From Verrucomicrobiota bacterium (lineage in GTDB: Bacteria > Verrucomicrobiota > Verrucomicrobiia > Limisphaerales > UBA9464), in NCBI GenBank assembly GCA_947454705.1, contig CANGKZ010000022.1, positions 16,809 through 80,808 on the forward strand: a stretch of 64,000 nt of DNA. Reading direction: 5' to 3'. The notes beneath the pieces are model-generated. The model made no database searches, had not been told where the DNA came from, and worked only from the letters and a program-made list of their open reading frames with translations. Below, one piece after another: positions 27,067 to 35,323 of this stretch (the stretch's first letter is position 1; every line of letters starts with the position of its first letter). Position numbers and translations under genes: made by a program.

Positions 27067-27146
27067 GGCAGCTTTCTAAAAAAATTTGTGGTTAACCGGA
27101 ATGGGGAACGCGTTCGTTTAGCAGGTTCTTGACCATCCGGTTGGGA

Positions 27147-28889
27147 TCAATGATCGGTGACGGTTGCGCGGACCACTTCTTCGGCCGTGGTCAGACCGGC
27201 GAGCACCTTGCGGATGCCGTCCTCGCGCAGGGTGCGCATGCCCATCTCGCGCGCCTTCGCACGCAGGACGTTCGCGGGGACTTTTTCAAAGATGAGCTTA
27301 CGGGCTTCATCCTGAATGTTGAAGATTTCGAAGATCCCGAAACGACCGCGGCAGCCGGTCTTGTTGCACTCAGGGCATCCGCGTCCCTTGCGGGGCGTGG
27401 CCTGGGCGAGCTGATCGGGCGTGATGTTGAGCGACTTGGCTTCGGTCTCGTCCAGCACGTGCGGGCCACCGCAGTTCTTGCAGATTTTACGCACGAGACG
27501 TTGCGCCATGAGGCACCGTGCGGAGGAAGCCACCAAGAAGGGCTTCACGCCGATGTCGATCAAACGGGTGACCGCGCTGGGGGCGTCGTTGGTGTGAAGC
27601 GTGGAGAACACCAAGTGACCGGTGAGCGAGGCGTTGATCGCGATGGAAGCAGTTTCCAAGTCACGAATTTCCCCGAGCATGATCACGTTGGGCGCCTGAC
27701 GGAGCATCGAGCGCAGCGCCATCGCGAACGTAAACCCAATGTGCTCATGCACCTGCACCTGGTTGATGCCGGCCAGCATGTATTCCACCGGGTCTTCCAC
27801 CGTGATGATCTTACGGTCAGGCCGGTTGATGTAGTTGAGACAGGAATACAGCGTGGTCGTTTTGCCGGAACCGGTGGGACCGGTGACCAGAAGAATGCCG
27901 TCGGGCAGCGCGATGATGCGTTCGAACGCCTGCTGGTCATCGGCAAAGAAGCCCAGTTCGCTCAAGCCGAGCTTCAAGCCCGACTTGTCGAGAATACGCA
28001 TACAAATCGACTCCCCGTGCTGGGTGGGAAGGCAATTGACACGAAGATCGATGGTCTTGCCGCCGACCGGCACCTGGATACGACCGTCCTGCGGGATGCG
28101 GCGTTCCGCGATGCTCATGCCCGCCTGGATCTTCAGACGTGCGATGATCGGAGCCTGAAGACGCTTGGGAAGATCGGACTGCTCGACGCAGTTACCATCG
28201 ATGCGGAACCGGAGGCGGAACCGCTTGGCCAGCGGTTCGAGGTGAATGTCCGAGGCGCGGCGCTTGAAGGCGTCCACAATCACCTGGTTCACCAGCTTCA
28301 TGATCGGAGCGTCGGCATCCACCGCGTCCGAATCCTCATCCACATTCCCCGCAAGAACGCCGACTTCGACCTCACCCTCGGTGATGTCCTGGATCATCTT
28401 GCCGATGCCGCCGTCGTCGCGACCTGAATTCGCCCCGCCGTAGTACTTGTCGAGCGAGGCTTCGATGTCCTGCAGGCTGGTGACCCGCAGTTCGATATCG
28501 CGGTTCAATGCGTGACGGAGACCGTCCACCGCATCGATGTCCGAAGGATCGGAGACCGCCACCACCACCGCGCCGCTCTCGCTCTGGCCCACGGCCATGG
28601 CGTTGAACTTGCGCGCCACGTGACGCGGCATCAGGGAAATGAGATCATCGCCAATGCGCAGGTCCGAGATCGTAATGGACTCCACGCCGAAGTAGGTGGA
28701 CTTGGCCATGACCACGGTCGATGGCTCGATCGAGCCCGACTTGACCAGGGTGTCGAGCACGCCCTCACCCGCCGCTTCGGCCTGGGCACGCCCGGAATCC
28801 ACCTGTTCATGGGTCAACAAACCCATGTCCAGCATCGTATCGATCAGATAGTCGTCTTTGGCTGCCACAATTGGCCTTTCAATGTCCAC
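27147..28889 (-). CDS. pilB: Type II/IV pilus assembly ATPase PilB/GspE, copy 1
   Basis: 580 residues with an N-terminal MshEN domain, a linker containing an acidic patch (GNVDEDSDAVDADAP), Walker [10 protein letters not shown] (337-345), Walker B VIMLGE, His box and four zinc-binding cysteines (CKNC ... CPEC). It differs from copy 2 over most of the N-terminal half, so this is an old duplication. The GTG at 28889 is used here; a GTG at 28868, preceded by GAAAGG at good spacing, may be the real start. First gene of the motor operon. Confidence 0.92.
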   Translation of the reverse strand: MDIERPIVAAKDDYLIDTMLDMGLLTHEQVDSGRAQAEAAGEGVLDTLVKSGSIEPSTVVMAKSTYFGVESITISDLRIGDDLISLMPRHVARKFNAMAVGQSESGAVVVAVSDPSDIDAVDGLRHALNRDIELRVTSLQDIEASLDKYYGGANSGRDDGGIGKMIQDITEGEVEVGVLAGNVDEDSDAVDADAPIMKLVNQVIVDAFKRRASDIHLEPLAKRFRLRFRIDGNCVEQSDLPKRLQAPIIARLKIQAGMSIAERRIPQDGRIQVPVGGKTIDLRVNCLPTQHGESICMRILDKSGLKLGLSELGFFADDQQAFERIIALPDGILLVTGPTGSGKTTTLYSCLNYINRPDRKIITVEDPVEYMLAGINQVQVHEHIGFTFAMALRSMLRQAPNVIMLGEIRDLETASIAINASLTGHLVFSTLHTNDAPSAVTRLIDIGVKPFLVASSARCLMAQRLVRKICKNCGGPHVLDETEAKSLNITPDQLAQATPRKGRGCPECNKTGCRGRFGIFEIFNIQDEARKLIFEKVPANVLRAKAREMGMRTLREDGIRKVLAGLTTAEEVVRATVTDH

Positions 28890-28933
28890 CGGGCCCGCTC
28901 CGGCGCATGCACCACGGGGGACAAGTGCGCGAG

Positions 28934-28962
28934 AGTTAAGGGACCGACAAAACGAAAGTCAA
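28934..28962 (-). promoter_or_regulatory. Candidate promoter of the pilB-pilT-pilB-pilC operon
   Basis: On the minus strand TTGACT (28962-28957), a 17 bp spacer and TTAACT (28939-28934), about 45 bp before the first start codon. The -10 box is weak, so this is a tentative call. Confidence 0.35.
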
Positions 28963-29088
28963 ACGCTGTCCCCAAAAGCAGTTCCGCACGCGGGGTAAAT
29001 TTTGGAGAACACGGGGAGTTTACAGATATAAACGGAGCGAGCAAGCACCGGAATTGGGGGATTTTGCGATTTGAGCCCGAGAAACGGA

Positions 29089-31053
29089 CTATTTCTTCAA
29101 ATCGTCAAAATAGTCGCGCACCGCGCCACGATAGGCCTTGGGAACCTGCTCTTGGTTGATCGCGGCCTGGGCCTCGGATTGGGCGGCAGCGACCGCCTCG
29201 GTGTAGGCCACCTTGCTGTCGCCCTTGATGCTCAATCCCTTCAACGTGATGCTCGGCATCGATCCGCCGGGCTGCATCTGGCCCTTGATCTTGGTGGGGG
29301 AAAGCGTGTCGGGCAGCGTGGTATCGCGCTCGGTGTGGCCCTTTCCGGCCATGTCGGGACGCTCGACGCCGCTGTTGTCCCAAAGGTCGGTCAACTCCTC
29401 GGGCTGATCCCAGGCGGTGGAATCGCTCCATTGCCCCACGCCTTTGCCGGCGCGCTTGGACTTGCCCGACTTCTTCGAAATGCTGGGATTCTTGCACTGC
29501 CCCCAACTCTGGCAGTTGCCGACTGCCATCTGGGCCCGCTTGAGGTTTTCCAGCGAGGCCATCATCGATTGGGCGTCGTTGAGCTGGTCCAGCAGATCCT
29601 TCAACTCCTTCTGCGCCGCCGCGAGGGAATCGGCGGCCGACTTGCGGTTCGCCTCCCCACCCTTTTGGGCCGCGCTGAGGGCCTTTTGAAGGTGTTCTGC
29701 AGCGGATCCGTAGGGCTCGGCGGGCTTTACCGAGCGGGAAAGCTCATCGGAGAGTTTCTTGATCTGCTCAGGGGTTGGGTCGCCGCGCTTGAGGGCTTCG
29801 ATCATCTTTTGAAGCGAGGCAATGGCCGCCTCGGCCTGACCGTTCTTCAACTGCTCGGGCAGGTCCTTTCCGGTCTTCTCCATCTGCTTTTGCAGCTGTG
29901 ACATCATCCGGGAGAGATCCGCCATCTTGTCCAGGTCCTGGCTGGCGGCATCGAGATTCTTGAGGAATTGCTCCACCTGGGCCTGGCTCAGGGCCTTGGC
30001 GGCTTCGTCGAGATCCGGCATCGGCATGCCCATGCTTTCGGCCTTGCTGGCCAGTTGGGCGGCCATTTGTTCGACCTGCTTGCGGGCTTCCTGCGCCTTG
30101 GCGGAGTTGTCTCCGGAGAGTCCCTTGGCGGCTTCCTTCAGTTTATCCATGTCCCGCTTCAAGCTCTCGGCCTTGTCCTCGGTCGCGTCCCGGTTGGCCA
30201 TTTGCTTCTGCAGGGAATCCATCTGCTTTTGCATGGCCGACTTCCCCTGCTCGTTCTGTCCCGACGGGCTCCGGGCGGCTTGCTCCATCTTTCTCAGGAC
30301 GGGGTTTTTGGCCAGATTCAGGGCATCCTGCTTCATCTGGTCGGTGGCCTTCGAGATGTCCTTCAAGGCCTCTTCCCGGGTCAGCTTGGCGGACTGAAGC
30401 CGGGTCCCGAGTTCCTTCAAATCTTCCAGCGCCTTGCGCGCGGGCTCCATGGCAGGCGGCCGATTGGTCAGGGTTCGCTTGCTGATGGCTTGGAGCTGCG
30501 TCCCCACTTCCTTGATCACTTCGGCCTGCTTTTTGTCCTGAACGTGGGCTTTGGTGCGAAATTCCGGAAGAAACCCGAGCGTCGCGGCCACGGCGAGGGT
30601 TGCCGCCACCCAGCGGGATCGGGAGGGAAGTCGAAGCGGAAGCAAGGCTTTGGGATCCACCGAGGCGGCGGCGGCGTTGGCATCGGCCACCACCAATTGA
30701 TGCCAGGTGGAATTCACGACTTCTTCCGAAGGCGCTTTTCCGCCGAATTCCAGGGCGGTTGAGAGACGTTCCTTCAAGCCCTGTTTTTGATCCAGCCAGC
30801 GGGCGGCTTCCTCCACGGTGATCTTCCGGTGGAATCCCCGAAAAAATCCCCCGGGAATGCACAACAGGCCCAAAACACCGGCTCCCGTGACCCAATCATA
30901 GGAAATCGGGACCAACTTCCAGACCGCCAGGGCGAGGGTGTAAAGGGCGGCGCCGACGATGAAGCCCTTCCAGAGGCCTTCCCAACCACTGAGCCATCTG
31001 CGGCGGGTGGCGGTACGCGCCGCGGCCTCCTGGATCGTCGCGAGGGGATTCAT
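29089..31053 (-). CDS. Large membrane-anchored coiled-coil protein (DUF4175-like)
   Basis: 654 residues. N-terminal hydrophobic helices (about 29-75, and one near 140-160: AATLAVAATLGFL) are followed by about 400 residues of charged, Gln/Lys/Ala-rich helix (many KQM, KLKEAAKGL and EQMAAQLASKAE type stretches) predicted to form coiled coils. The end has the pattern I-x-QEQVPKAYRGAVRDYFDDL, seen in membrane proteins that stand next to MoxR/BatA genes, but no such neighbour is present here. Start 31053 was chosen over 31113 because the first 20 residues of the longer form are unlike a start. Function unknown; envelope stress or cell-shape role is only a guess. Confidence 0.7.
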   Translation of the reverse strand: MNPLATIQEAAARTATRRRWLSGWEGLWKGFIVGAALYTLALAVWKLVPISYDWVTGAGVLGLLCIPGGFFRGFHRKITVEEAARWLDQKQGLKERLSTALEFGGKAPSEEVVNSTWHQLVVADANAAAASVDPKALLPLRLPSRSRWVAATLAVAATLGFLPEFRTKAHVQDKKQAEVIKEVGTQLQAISKRTLTNRPPAMEPARKALEDLKELGTRLQSAKLTREEALKDISKATDQMKQDALNLAKNPVLRKMEQAARSPSGQNEQGKSAMQKQMDSLQKQMANRDATEDKAESLKRDMDKLKEAAKGLSGDNSAKAQEARKQVEQMAAQLASKAESMGMPMPDLDEAAKALSQAQVEQFLKNLDAASQDLDKMADLSRMMSQLQKQMEKTGKDLPEQLKNGQAEAAIASLQKMIEALKRGDPTPEQIKKLSDELSRSVKPAEPYGSAAEHLQKALSAAQKGGEANRKSAADSLAAAQKELKDLLDQLNDAQSMMASLENLKRAQMAVGNCQSWGQCKNPSISKKSGKSKRAGKGVGQWSDSTAWDQPEELTDLWDNSGVERPDMAGKGHTERDTTLPDTLSPTKIKGQMQPGGSMPSITLKGLSIKGDSKVAYTEAVAAAQSEAQAAINQEQVPKAYRGAVRDYFDDLKK

Positions 31054-31130
31054 ACTCCGGAAACTAGAGGCAGGAATTGATCCCTTGGCCAGCGGGAAAA
31101 CGGGCCTTTCCACGACTCCCGATCAAAACC

Positions 31131-31376
31131 TCAAAGGGCCTCGTACTCGCCCTTGTTCACCCGTTTCAACACGGCGAAACCGGCTTTTTTGGCGTCCGAC
31201 ACCGACAGGGGCTTGGTGATCGACGGGGTGTTAAATCCCGAAATGAGCTTCCGAATCGGCTTCCGGCAGGCCGGACATGCGGACAGCTCCGGGGCGGTGA
31301 TGGGGCGTCGCAACGTGAATCGCCCCCCGCAGGCGGCGCAGTTTCCGTCGCACAATTCGTATTCGTAGAGAGGCAT
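31131..31376 (-). CDS. FmdB family zinc-ribbon protein
   Basis: 81 residues from ATG 31376. It opens with MPLYEYEL, the invariant start of the FmdB/putative regulatory zinc ribbon family, and has two pairs of metal-binding cysteines (C..NC.AC and CPAC). Family members are small zinc-ribbon proteins of uncertain role, often annotated as regulators. An in-frame start 14 codons further upstream is unlikely because family members begin at MPxYEY. Confidence 0.85.
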   Translation of the reverse strand: MPLYEYELCDGNCAACGGRFTLRRPITAPELSACPACRKPIRKLISGFNTPSITKPLSVSDAKKAGFAVLKRVNKGEYEAL

Positions 31377-31430
31377 GAGTAGGACCTTGAACGAACCATC
31401 CGATGCGAGCCGACCCACGGCAAGCGGGTT

Positions 31431-31745
31431 TCAGCGCGCAGCACGGACAGATCGCGTCCACAACCGCGCCTGAAGAAGAAACCAAACGTGCGCCGCAAGC
31501 AGGCAGAAGCCCACCCACTGCTCCAATCGTACGGCCTTGGCAGCCTCGATGGGCGAGACGGCCGACCTCCAGGAAGCCTCGTGGAGGATCAGATACACAG
31601 CCCCGGGCGACACCAGACACCACAGCACGGAGAGCATCCGGGCCCGCGCGATCCTGGCGCGAACCGTTTCTTCCGGGGAAAGGGGTTGAACTGTGGGGTC
31701 TTCTTGCAAAGCCTGTGGAAGACAGTCTCGGAACGCATGAACCAC
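31431..31745 (-). CDS. Small two-helix membrane protein of unknown function
   Basis: 104 residues if the GTG at 31745 is used (ATG at 31637 gives 68 residues). Two hydrophobic helices (LSVLWCLVSPGAVYLILHEA and VGFCLLAAHVWFLLQARLW) follow an acidic N-terminus with LSPEETVRARIARARM. No family recognised. The longer start overlaps by 9 bp the start of the divergent gene at 31737, which is unusual; the shorter start would avoid this. Confidence 0.5.
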   Translation of the reverse strand: MVHAFRDCLPQALQEDPTVQPLSPEETVRARIARARMLSVLWCLVSPGAVYLILHEASWRSAVSPIEAAKAVRLEQWVGFCLLAAHVWFLLQARLWTRSVRAAR

Positions 31746-32537
31746 GACGCAAGCTCCGCCGATCCCAACGCTCCCGCCGCTGCAGCTCCCGCACCGGCCG
31801 TCTCCCCGGCCGCACCGCCACGGCCGCCGGCGGAGAACGTGTGGTTCAACCTCGCCTGCAACGCCATCCTGCCCGGCGTCGTCCTCACCCAGCTCAGCAA
31901 GGAGTCGCGGCTCGGCCCCGCCTGGGGTCTCGTGGTCGCCCTGAGCATTCCGCTGGTTTACGGCATCTACGACCTGTTGAAGCGCCGGACCTGGAACGTT
32001 TTCTCCATCATCGGCCTCGTCGGGACGCTGGTGACCGGTGGATTAGGTCTTCTGAAGTTGGACAACTTCTGGTTCGCCACAAAAGCCGCGGCCATTCCGA
32101 TGGTGCTCGGATTGGCCATCCCGTTGACCCTGAAAACCCGCCAACCGCTGATCAAGGCCCTGCTCTACAACGATCAGGTGCTCGACACCCATCGCATCGG
32201 ACTCGCCCTGGTCGAACGCAACACCGTGGCTGGATTCGACGCCCTGCTCCGCTGGGCCTCCTGGGTCATGGCGGCCACGTTCATCGGCAGCGGTGTGATC
32301 AACTTCGTTCTCGCCCGCTGGATCGTGGTGGCGCCGCCGGGCTCTTCGGAGCAAACCGCCCAGATCGGCAAGCTGCACTGGATCGAATGGCCCATCGTCA
32401 CCCTGCCGATGATGGTGGTGATGATGTTCGCGCTGTTCCGGCTGATCAAAGGCTTGGAAGCCCTGACCGGATTGAAGAACGAAGAACTCTTCCACCCGGC
32501 CCACGCCCAATCCAAGCCGGAGCCCAAGAAGGACTGA
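31737..32537 (+). CDS. VC0807-type polytopic membrane protein
   Basis: 266 residues. After a Pro/Ala-rich N-terminus there are six or so membrane helices; the pattern FNLACNAILPGVVLTQLSKE, then GIYDLLKRRTWNVFSIIGLV and an AIPMVLGLAIPLTLKTR stretch, matches the VC0807/YciC-like family related to intracellular septation protein A. Function is not established. The start at 31737 was chosen because the in-frame sequence upstream is coded on the other strand by the 31431-31745 gene. Confidence 0.75.
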   Translation: MNHDASSADPNAPAAAAPAPAVSPAAPPRPPAENVWFNLACNAILPGVVLTQLSKESRLGPAWGLVVALSIPLVYGIYDLLKRRTWNVFSIIGLVGTLVTGGLGLLKLDNFWFATKAAAIPMVLGLAIPLTLKTRQPLIKALLYNDQVLDTHRIGLALVERNTVAGFDALLRWASWVMAATFIGSGVINFVLARWIVVAPPGSSEQTAQIGKLHWIEWPIVTLPMMVVMMFALFRLIKGLEALTGLKNEELFHPAHAQSKPEPKKD

Positions 32538-32573
32538 CGCCAGCGAATTGGCCCCGTTGGAGCCAGCCCGGAA

Positions 32574-33470
32574 TTACTCTCCGGACTCGGTCGGCTTGGG
32601 ATTGGAGGGAGCGCCTGCGGATCCTTCCGACGGTTTCGGGCCGAGAGCTCTCGCCGCACCGGAGCGTCCGCCCAGCGCCGGTTTTCCTGCCTCGGGAGAC
32701 GGTTTCTTGCGGTCCTCAATTTCCGCCGGCACGGCAAACCCGTGACGCCGGCAAAACTCCGCCACCGGAGCCCGGATTCGCACCGGTTTCCCAGTAAAGG
32801 GATCGCGGTATTCCAATCCGATCGACCGCAGGGCCATGCCCTCGGGATGCGGCGTGGCGTACAATTCATCCCCCTGCACCGGCGTGCACGAGGCCATTAG
32901 GTGGAGACGGATCTGGTGGGTACGACCAGTCAGCGGACGCGCCTCCACCAGTGCGGTGTGGGGACGGGTGGCCAGAATTCGGAAGTCGGTATGCGCTTCC
33001 TTGCCGGCCTTGGAATCCATCATGTGACGCCCCGCTTCCCGCGGATCGGGTCCGAGCGGGTGATCGCAGCTCCACTCCGTCTTCTTGGGCACGCCATCGG
33101 TTACGGCGAGGTAGCGCTTGGACACCTTGCGCTCCGCAAACAGACGGGACAGCGGCTCAATGGCCCCCTGGCTCTTGGAGCAAAGCAGAATGCCCGACGT
33201 GCCGGCATCGAGCCGATGGACATGCTTCAAAAAACGAAGATTCCGCGACCGCGCCCAATAATCCCCGGCGTGAATCGAGGACTGCAACGCGAGCGGAAGG
33301 TTCCGCAAGGTGTGCTCCCAATCGTCCGGTCCGAGAATCCATCCCGGCGGTTTGTCCAAGGCCATGACCACCCGATCCTCGTACAGGATCGGGATCCGGG
33401 TTCCATCAGGCAGTTCAATCTCGGTCGGTTTGGCCACGGGCCGATTCAACCACGAATCCGCCCGCGGCAC
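32574..33470 (-). CDS. RluA family pseudouridine synthase
   Basis: 298 residues. The catalytic motif HRLDAGTSG carries the Asp that attacks uridine, and RPLTGRTHQIRLHL is the second family signature. The C-terminal 60 residues are a basic, Gly/Ala/Pro-rich tail (KKPSPEAGKPALGGRSG and on) outside the catalytic domain, possibly RNA-binding. No S4 domain is visible. It isomerises uridines in rRNA or tRNA. GTG start at 33470; convergent with the membrane protein gene before it and divergent from the LysR gene after it. Confidence 0.88.
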   Translation of the reverse strand: MPRADSWLNRPVAKPTEIELPDGTRIPILYEDRVVMALDKPPGWILGPDDWEHTLRNLPLALQSSIHAGDYWARSRNLRFLKHVHRLDAGTSGILLCSKSQGAIEPLSRLFAERKVSKRYLAVTDGVPKKTEWSCDHPLGPDPREAGRHMMDSKAGKEAHTDFRILATRPHTALVEARPLTGRTHQIRLHLMASCTPVQGDELYATPHPEGMALRSIGLEYRDPFTGKPVRIRAPVAEFCRRHGFAVPAEIEDRKKPSPEAGKPALGGRSGAARALGPKPSEGSAGAPSNPKPTESGE

Positions 33471-33594
33471 TACCGTTTGCTACCCAAACTGAAATCAAGC
33501 GGCAGCTTTTCCTAATCAAACTCCACGCACTTACCCCAAAGTGAGGAGTGCTTATTCTGATGCATTAGGTCCAAAAACCTGATCTTATTGCGTC

Positions 33595-34476
33595 GTGCAG
33601 ATCCAAAGCTTCAAGATCTTTTGTGACCTGGTGGAGACCGAGAGCTTTACCCGGGCTGCCCAGATCAACGGTGTCACCCAAAGCGCGGTCAGCCAGCAGA
33701 TCAGCTCCCTGGAGCGTCAGCTCAAGTCGCTGCTGATCGAGCGGAGCAAAAAGAAGTTCCGCCTGACGCGCGAAGGCGAGCTGCTGTACGAACACAGCCG
33801 CCAGATTGTTTCCACCTACGACTCCCTGCTGCACCGGCTGCAGGAAGTGAAGGACATCGTCAGCGGCACCATCCGGGTGGCGACCATTTACAGCATCGGC
33901 CTGCACGATCTTCCGCCGTATCTGAAGCGCTTCCTCAAGGCCTATCCCACGGTGAACGTCCACGTGGAATACCAGCGGGCGAATCAGGTGTATGAAGACG
34001 TCCTGGGCAACGTGGTGGACCTCGGCCTGGTGGCGTATCCGAACAAGGACAGCCGACTGGAGATGGTGCACCTGCGCGAAGAGCAGATGGTGTTGATCTG
34101 CCATCCCAAGCATCCCCTGGCCCGCGCCAAGACGGTTCGGCTCGCGCAGCTGGACGGACAGAAATTCATCGGCTTCGAACCCGACATCCCGACCCGCAAG
34201 GCGGTGGACAAGGTGTTGCGCGATGCCGGGATCACGATCCGCGTGGTCATGGAATTCGACAACATCGAGACCGTAAAACGCGCGGTGGAGATCGAAGCCG
34301 GCGTGAGCATTGTTCCCGACGGCACGGTGGCCGGCGAAGTGGCAAAGCAGACTTTGACCGCGGTGCCAATTGCCGATGCCCACATCGGTCGCCCCCTCGG
34401 AGTCATCTACAAGAAGAACAAGGTGCTCTCCCCGGCAATGAAGCAGTTCATCCAGTTGCTGAAAGAGGCGCCCTGA
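33595..34476 (+). CDS. LysR-type transcriptional regulator, CysB/Cbl-like
   Basis: 293 residues from a GTG. The N-terminal winged helix-turn-helix (FCDLVETESFTRAAQINGVT then QSAVSQQISSLERQL) is followed by the periplasmic-binding-protein-like effector domain (GTIRVATIYSIGLHDLPPYL onwards, VSIVPDGTV). The domain order and the YSIGL strand are typical of LysR-type regulators that act on sulfur or aromatic metabolism genes. Its target is not obvious since it lies alone between an RluA gene on the other strand and a repeat. Upstream 120 bp holds imperfect A/T-rich inverted motifs that could be its own binding site. Confidence 0.9.
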   Translation: MQIQSFKIFCDLVETESFTRAAQINGVTQSAVSQQISSLERQLKSLLIERSKKKFRLTREGELLYEHSRQIVSTYDSLLHRLQEVKDIVSGTIRVATIYSIGLHDLPPYLKRFLKAYPTVNVHVEYQRANQVYEDVLGNVVDLGLVAYPNKDSRLEMVHLREEQMVLICHPKHPLARAKTVRLAQLDGQKFIGFEPDIPTRKAVDKVLRDAGITIRVVMEFDNIETVKRAVEIEAGVSIVPDGTVAGEVAKQTLTAVPIADAHIGRPLGVIYKKNKVLSPAMKQFIQLLKEAP

Positions 34477-34489
34477 GGGGGATGTTGGG

Positions 34490-34680
34490 GCAGGTTGAAA
34501 TGTTGAAGGGTTGAAGGGGAATCCTACGCTGGCGCGAAGGATTTCTCATTCGTTCGGAGTCCCGTCTTCAGGCGGTTCGGTGATGCGTGTGAGAGCCGCC
34601 GAAGGGCTTGAATTCACCCATTTCCAAATTCCACGTCCAACAGCAGAACCGCGTAAACGCGGGACTCCATGCGTGTGAGC
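34490..34680 (+). repeat. Composite dispersed repeat, family II, copy 2
   Basis: Read in the plus direction: GTTGAAATGTTGAAGGG octamers, TCCTACGCTGGCGCGAAGG, TTCTCATTCGTTCGGAGTCC, CGTCTTCAGGCGGTTCGG, then after about 60 bp CAGCAGAACCGCGTAAACGC with GGGACTCCATGCGTGTGAG. The same order, inverted in the window, occurs at 3650-3848. Stretches in between are less conserved. TTCAACC-type octamers also continue to about 34730. Confidence 0.75.
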
Positions 34681-34754
34681 AAACCGCCGCCAACCTCTTC
34701 AACCCTTTATCTATTTAACCCTTTAACTCGCACCTGGGCCCCTTCCCCCGCGGC

Positions 34755-35183
34755 TCACGAACGCTTTTCGTCGGCGTCGATGTAATCCACGAAGGTTTGC
34801 AGGTCGTCGCGGTGTCCCAATCCTGATTCAACCTTGCGCTGCTGCAGACGCTGGCGGATGGCCGGATCGGCCTCGTTGCCGCGGTTCAGCAGCCACTGGT
34901 TGAACTTCGCCTTGTCCGCCGGCGCGGTCTTCACGTGCGTGCGAACCCAGTCGAACACTTCGCCGTCCGTGATCGTGCCGCGCACGACGGCAATGAAATC
35001 CTCGGCCTTCAATCCGGCCGCCTTGAGCCACTCGGCATCAAAGCCCTTGTGGGCGAAATTCGGCTGATAGTCGGCGTGCAACTTCCCGGCGAGGTGAAGA
35101 CGCACCTTGTCGATGAACCGGGGCAAATAGGCCCAGCCGTCCATGGTTTCCTTGGGAGAACGCGGATAAATGATGTCAGCCAT
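34755..35183 (-). CDS. DUF5069 domain protein
   Basis: 142 residues. Begins with the family signature PRSPKETMDGWAYLPRFIDK and the LHLAGKL segment; later KGFDAEWLKAAGL and the WVRTHVKTAPADKAKFNQWL helical part follow the usual order of DUF5069 proteins, which are small cytoplasmic proteins common in Verrucomicrobia. Function unknown. No operon partner: upstream is a plus-strand flavoprotein and downstream a repeat. Confidence 0.8.
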   Translation of the reverse strand: MADIIYPRSPKETMDGWAYLPRFIDKVRLHLAGKLHADYQPNFAHKGFDAEWLKAAGLKAEDFIAVVRGTITDGEVFDWVRTHVKTAPADKAKFNQWLLNRGNEADPAIRQRLQQRKVESGLGHRDDLQTFVDYIDADEKRS

Positions 35184-35323
35184 GGCCAGAAGATGCCCGG
35201 CGGGGCCGCGTCTGCCAAGGGGCGGTCTGAAACGAATCCGTGTGGAGGGGCACGATTCCTAAAAATTCCGGGCTCCGTGGACGCTCATTTGCCTTCCGCT
35301 TTGGTTCAGCCGAGACTCTCCCC

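Noticed and set aside
31737..34476. Evidence of a phage or genomic island
   Set aside because: No integrase, tRNA-flanking repeats or phage genes; G+C and codon use look like the rest of the window.
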